Of a stretch of 64,000 nucleotides of DNA, positions 60,401-64,000 are shown piece after piece (position 1 is the stretch's first letter; the number at the start of each line of letters is the position of its first letter). The translations under genes and the position numbers were made by a program. Below the pieces are notes generated by a model that was given only the letters and a program-made list of their open reading frames with translations, did not search any database and was not told the DNA's origin. This stretch comes from Lineus longissimus (Eukaryota > Nemertea > Pilidiophora > Heteronemertea > Lineidae). The DNA is taken from NCBI RefSeq assembly GCF_910592395.1, contig NC_088326.1, forward strand, positions 5,463,001 through 5,527,000, read 5' to 3'.

Positions 60401-61355
60401 GTTTGAGGCAGGGAATATGATGGGGGAGGCTGTGGGACCCAAAAACAGCCATTCCGAAGTTCAATCAAGTATACCAATGAAAGCAAAGTTCGGCAATACT
60501 ACAGATAACTGTCGATTCAGGGGCGGACGGTCATTCAATTCATGTCAAACGGTATAAGTTAAATTGGAGAGACACAATAAAACATTTATCGGGTGACGCT
60601 TTACATACAAAATATGATTTGCAAATTGAAAGTGTTCCCCGTGTTCCTCTTTTAGGGCTAATTTCGGACTGAAAGAGTTTTTGTTCGGATTAAAAGAATT
60701 TTTTCTCGAAAATGTTCTTCAGTCTTGTTTGATCAAAAATATTCCCCAGACATATTCCCCTGCATTTATGAGTGTAATTAGTAGTCGTAGTCATAAGAAG
60801 GAAAGTTGCGCAACCTCTCTATACATGACCTCCATGACGTGTACGACGTTAGATTTAAACATAGCTACGCATGGAGATGTCAAAACGTCCAGCATGCGCC
60901 GTCCTCCTGTTTGGAAGAAAATGTGTTTTTGCAAGCTATTTCCAGTAGATATATATGGGATCAAAAATCGGCAAGGTCGTCTTGATGGAACTTGCTGAAC
61001 ATTTTATGGAGTAAAGAATTCGGGCAGTGCAATCAATGTGCAAGATCAAGTCAAGTTTGGACAATCCCAAAAAAAACGTGTTCTTCCAACTAGCCAGTGC
61101 GCCTACCAAGAGTAGCTTGACAACGATCAAGAAACTCATGTATTGATGATTATCGGGCCACTCTCATGGTATTGGGAAGACGCTATACATTGTTTTAACG
61201 TAGAAATAGTTATCACAATTGCTGTTGCGCAGTATTGCCCCTAATCTTGGATACATACCTGGAAAACATTATAACTGACACACTTGTCATGTTGAACCAG
61301 CACCCCAGCACGAGTCAGGCCTAATTGAAGGTTATGCTGCACATACTACGCATTA
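54496..61355. other. Long region without a recognisable gene
   Basis: Almost 7 kb in which I see no repeat family or gene. The longest frames are 56366-56767 (plus, 133 codons, Cys- and Arg-rich end), 60105-60464 (minus) and 60681-60998 (plus). None shows a domain. Confidence 0.5.
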
Positions 61356-61528
61356 GGCTGACGTTACATAGGCCTCATTCGTTCACTTCCCACATGTCAC
61401 GTTCCCCTTAATGCGTTCGTTCCTCACTGAATGCATGCCACAAGGCCGTGCATTCACCGAGGAACGTTAAGTAAAGCTGGAGCGTGACATGTGGGAAGTG
61501 AACGAATGAGGCCTATGTAACGTCAGCC
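61356..61528. mobile_element. PIF/Harbinger-type MITE
   Basis: The 173-bp element has almost perfect inverted arms: GGCTGACGTTACATAGGCCT, CATTCGTTCACTTCCCACAT, GTCACG, mirrored to CGTCAGCC. TTA lies directly outside both ends (61353-61355 and 61529-61531). A TTA/TAA target duplication with GG-starting ends is typical of PIF/Harbinger. Only about 60 bp separate the arms. The arms are so alike that insertion must be recent or the fold is maintained. Confidence 0.88.
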
Positions 61529-63366
61529 TTATGTTAGACATGTCGAACTCGAGTTTCTCAGTAAGTCCCTTTTGTATTGTAACTCATTCTTATTTTCCAG
61601 ATCATGTATGTAGAAAAACAGAAAGGAAGTGATACACAAGACATCTGATACTGCATGGTCAATGTGCTTTCATAATGTCAATGTTGTCTCTTGCAACCTG
61701 TCACTTTAAAAAAATCAAAGAGTAGGACGATGTCACCTTTCACCCTTGTGCCAGATCACTTCATGTCCTGTTTTAAAAAACTAATACATGTATGTCAAAA
61801 ACGACCATGCTCGTGACAAGTGGCCTCCTTTTGCAAGTGACACTTGCGCTGTCAAGTGACAGCGTATGTAAACCCGACCTCGGGGGTTTCTTTTTCCATG
61901 TCGAGAGATACTACCCCGATATAAATGTTAATGTGCGATGGCAACCAACAATTCGAGGCACTTTGCAAAATGAAAATGTCATTCACCTTGGCCAAACTAA
62001 AAGAAATGCGTCCTCGGACAACTGAACCCGTATTATTCTGTAAATATCATTTGCGACTGAATTTTTTTTCACGCCATTTGCCGTGTTTTGATTACATTAT
62101 CAGAATGTATGGATAAATTCCATTAAAAATAAAGGTATTGATGGTATCTTGAGTTAACTCTTAACATCATGATTAAGGTCAGGGCATGGCAAAAAGCGAC
62201 GAGGAAAACATATCCAATAGGTTGTAATAATTATACCTACATGTATCCAAGTAATTGGGGGATTAAGAAAAGGAAGGTGGACCAAGTTCGTTGTCATACA
62301 TTATGTCATATGACATTATGTCTTTTCAGGGTCACATATGAGCAATAATCATTAAAACCGTGATTAAACATACTACATGTTTTTCCTGACACGTAGTAGT
62401 AGTTTCACTTCCTAATACTTGTGTGTTAGCGTTGAGAGTTGAAAGAAGCAGTAGGCCATAGGTAGGCCTATAAACATGGCTGAAAAATACAAACAAAGCA
62501 ATTAGGCCTTCACCAAAGGATGCAAGCCTTGTCCAACAACTTGTTGCCGGCAAATATTTGTTCTGGCACACGAATAGCAGGGTTTTCCATGTACTGATAG
62601 TACGCTTCTCATAGCGGGAAGAAATGCGCAACGCTGCAGCTTGCAGGTAAGAATTAGGGCTTCATGATATTACAGGCATCATAATATGTAGTATCTTTAA
62701 CAGAAGGTATGGAGAAATGTGGTAAAATGTAATTCCTGTAATTTCAAGCTTGAATCTGAGTGGGCCTTTAATGAAGAATTAATCGTAAGCTCTGAAAGGC
62801 TTATTTTTAGTGCCATCCTAATCATTGGAATATTGCATTTTTCAGTCGCCCTTTTTAACTTTTTTGGTGTAGGCCCTACGTACGTTGCAAACATGTGAAG
62901 TTGCAAGTTGTGATGATTGTTCGTGTTGCCAAATGAACAAAATAAAAGAACAGGGTTCTGTACCGATATTTAGTTTTATTTCTCCTGCTTCCGCCAAGTC
63001 AAAGTTGGCGAATTGAGTCCAATTCGAAGAACTGCAATCCACCACTCAGCTTGATTATGCACTCGTCTCTAAGAAATAACGGTTTTTGAACTTTGAAAAG
63101 CCTAAAATGGTTTTTCGGCCAACACATATCAAATATGGAACCCTTGGGCTTTTTCAGCGAAATGAAAAACTCGAGGTTTTATTTGTGGAATTTCAAAATC
63201 AAATAGGGTTTTCTCTTAGGAAACCCTCGCGAAAAACCATCAGGAAGTGCATATCTGTGTAAGCTGAAAAACCTCATCTTACTGTTGCTGTTTTGAGCAA
63301 ACCTAAATGAAGCAGACTCGTACGGTGGCTGAGAACGGACAGCATGTAATTTTATTTTTGCTTCCC
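61529..63366. other. Region without a recognisable gene
   Basis: Short frames only. I see nothing supportable. Confidence 0.5.
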
Positions 63367-63484
63367 TATCTCGGAATTCCGACTTTTTATCTCGGAATTC
63401 TGACTTTCTATCTGGGAATTCCGACAATTTATCTCGGAATTCTGACTTATATCTCGGAATTCTGACTTTTTATCTCGGAATTCT
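63367..63484 (+). repeat. Tandem repeat of TATCTCGGAATTC units
   Basis: Six copies of TATCTCGGAATTC(C/T)GACTTT or close variants, each 20-21 bp. The pieces carry GGAATTCC palindromic cores. The 82-codon minus-strand frame (63179-63427) with repeated SEFRDKK-like residues is partly this array read through. Confidence 0.9.
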
Positions 63485-64000
63485 ACGAAACGAAATCGAG
63501 GCTACAACCCATTATAGTGTCGAACACGTCCGTTTTCACCGTACGCTTTCCCGTACACATTTTCACGTAAAAGCATGGTAAGTTTGGTAAAGTTTGGTAT
63601 ATATTTGGGATGAGGAAGAGAGTCGAGTCATTGAGGGGATGTTGGCCTTAGTTTCCGCATCATTCCGTATCGGACATTCTGTTGAGCTAATATATAATAG
63701 ATCTTGCAGGTCGATCCTCAAAGAAAAAGTGCTTATCGTTTCCGAATGATGTTAGCCACGGGCTGTACGATTCATTTTATAGGTCTGTGATGACTTGCTT
63801 GCAGATGGTGTGTTCTATATATCGCTGTTATCCAAAGACTGGATTGTTGTTCTAGCCACCTTTCAAGTTGGCCTAGTTGTCTCACATTTCAGCAAATGAG
63901 AGGTCTGCGGAGCATAAATGCCATTATGTGGTGTAATGCGGCAATCAAAAACAAGATTCGCATTTGAATACAGGCAAACCACAAGACAGTGGGGTTTGAT
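63485..64000. other. Region without a recognisable gene
   Basis: I see nothing supportable. Confidence 0.5.

Overview
The window looks like intergenic or intronic nuclear DNA from an animal, most likely a marine invertebrate. The evidence is: no long open frame and no operon-like packing; tRNA-derived SINE remnants, one carrying a GCGCTATATAAATG-type 3' region; many short terminal-inverted-repeat elements (MITEs) of Tc1/mariner-pogo, hAT and PIF/Harbinger type; minisatellites; long poly-C and poly-G runs; and GT-AG introns in the one recognisable coding relic. I cannot name the species. The SINE and MITE motifs are of kinds I associate with invertebrate deuterostomes and lophotrochozoans (family knowledge, not a search).

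The only confidently recognised coding sequence is a broken pogo/Tigger/jerky-like transposase on the minus strand (about 13570-15704). It has four exons and three canonical introns. Its domain order is acidic N-terminus, psq-type helix-turn-helix, CENP-B-type helix-turn-helix, DDE catalytic core, acidic tail. Two in-frame stops, two apparent frameshifts and an Asp-to-Asn change at the first catalytic position show it is inactive. Two AATAAA signals follow it.

Layout. 1-13.5 kb: SINE remnants (2.2, 4.8-5.0, 5.7 kb), a dispersed repeat in two copies (2.6 and 11.3 kb), MITEs at 3.6, 5.3, 6.5 and 7.4 kb, and a 41-bp minisatellite at 10.06-10.61 kb. 13.5-15.7 kb: the transposase relic. 16-25 kb: dispersed repeats, a near-perfect hairpin (21.7 kb) and a 472-bp MITE with TTACGA-repeat ends (22.5 kb). 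25-40 kb: mostly unremarkable, with a 114-bp direct duplication at 28 kb, a SINE piece at 35.3 kb, a palindromic MITE at 36.2 kb and a few weak exon candidates. 40-46 kb: a second Tigger MITE, a 4 x 90-bp tandem array, a hAT MITE with an 8-bp target duplication, a tRNA-like SINE head and a 997-bp foldback element. 46-64 kb: sparse, with two inverted-repeat structures near 50 kb, a Harbinger-type MITE at 61.4 kb and a 20-21-bp tandem repeat at 63.4 kb.

Most short open frames here are chance or repeat artefacts. No gene network can be read from the window; it is mainly a record of small DNA transposons, SINEs and tandem-repeat growth. I did not find an obvious new biological system. The most informative objects are the intron-bearing transposase relic and the large foldback element.
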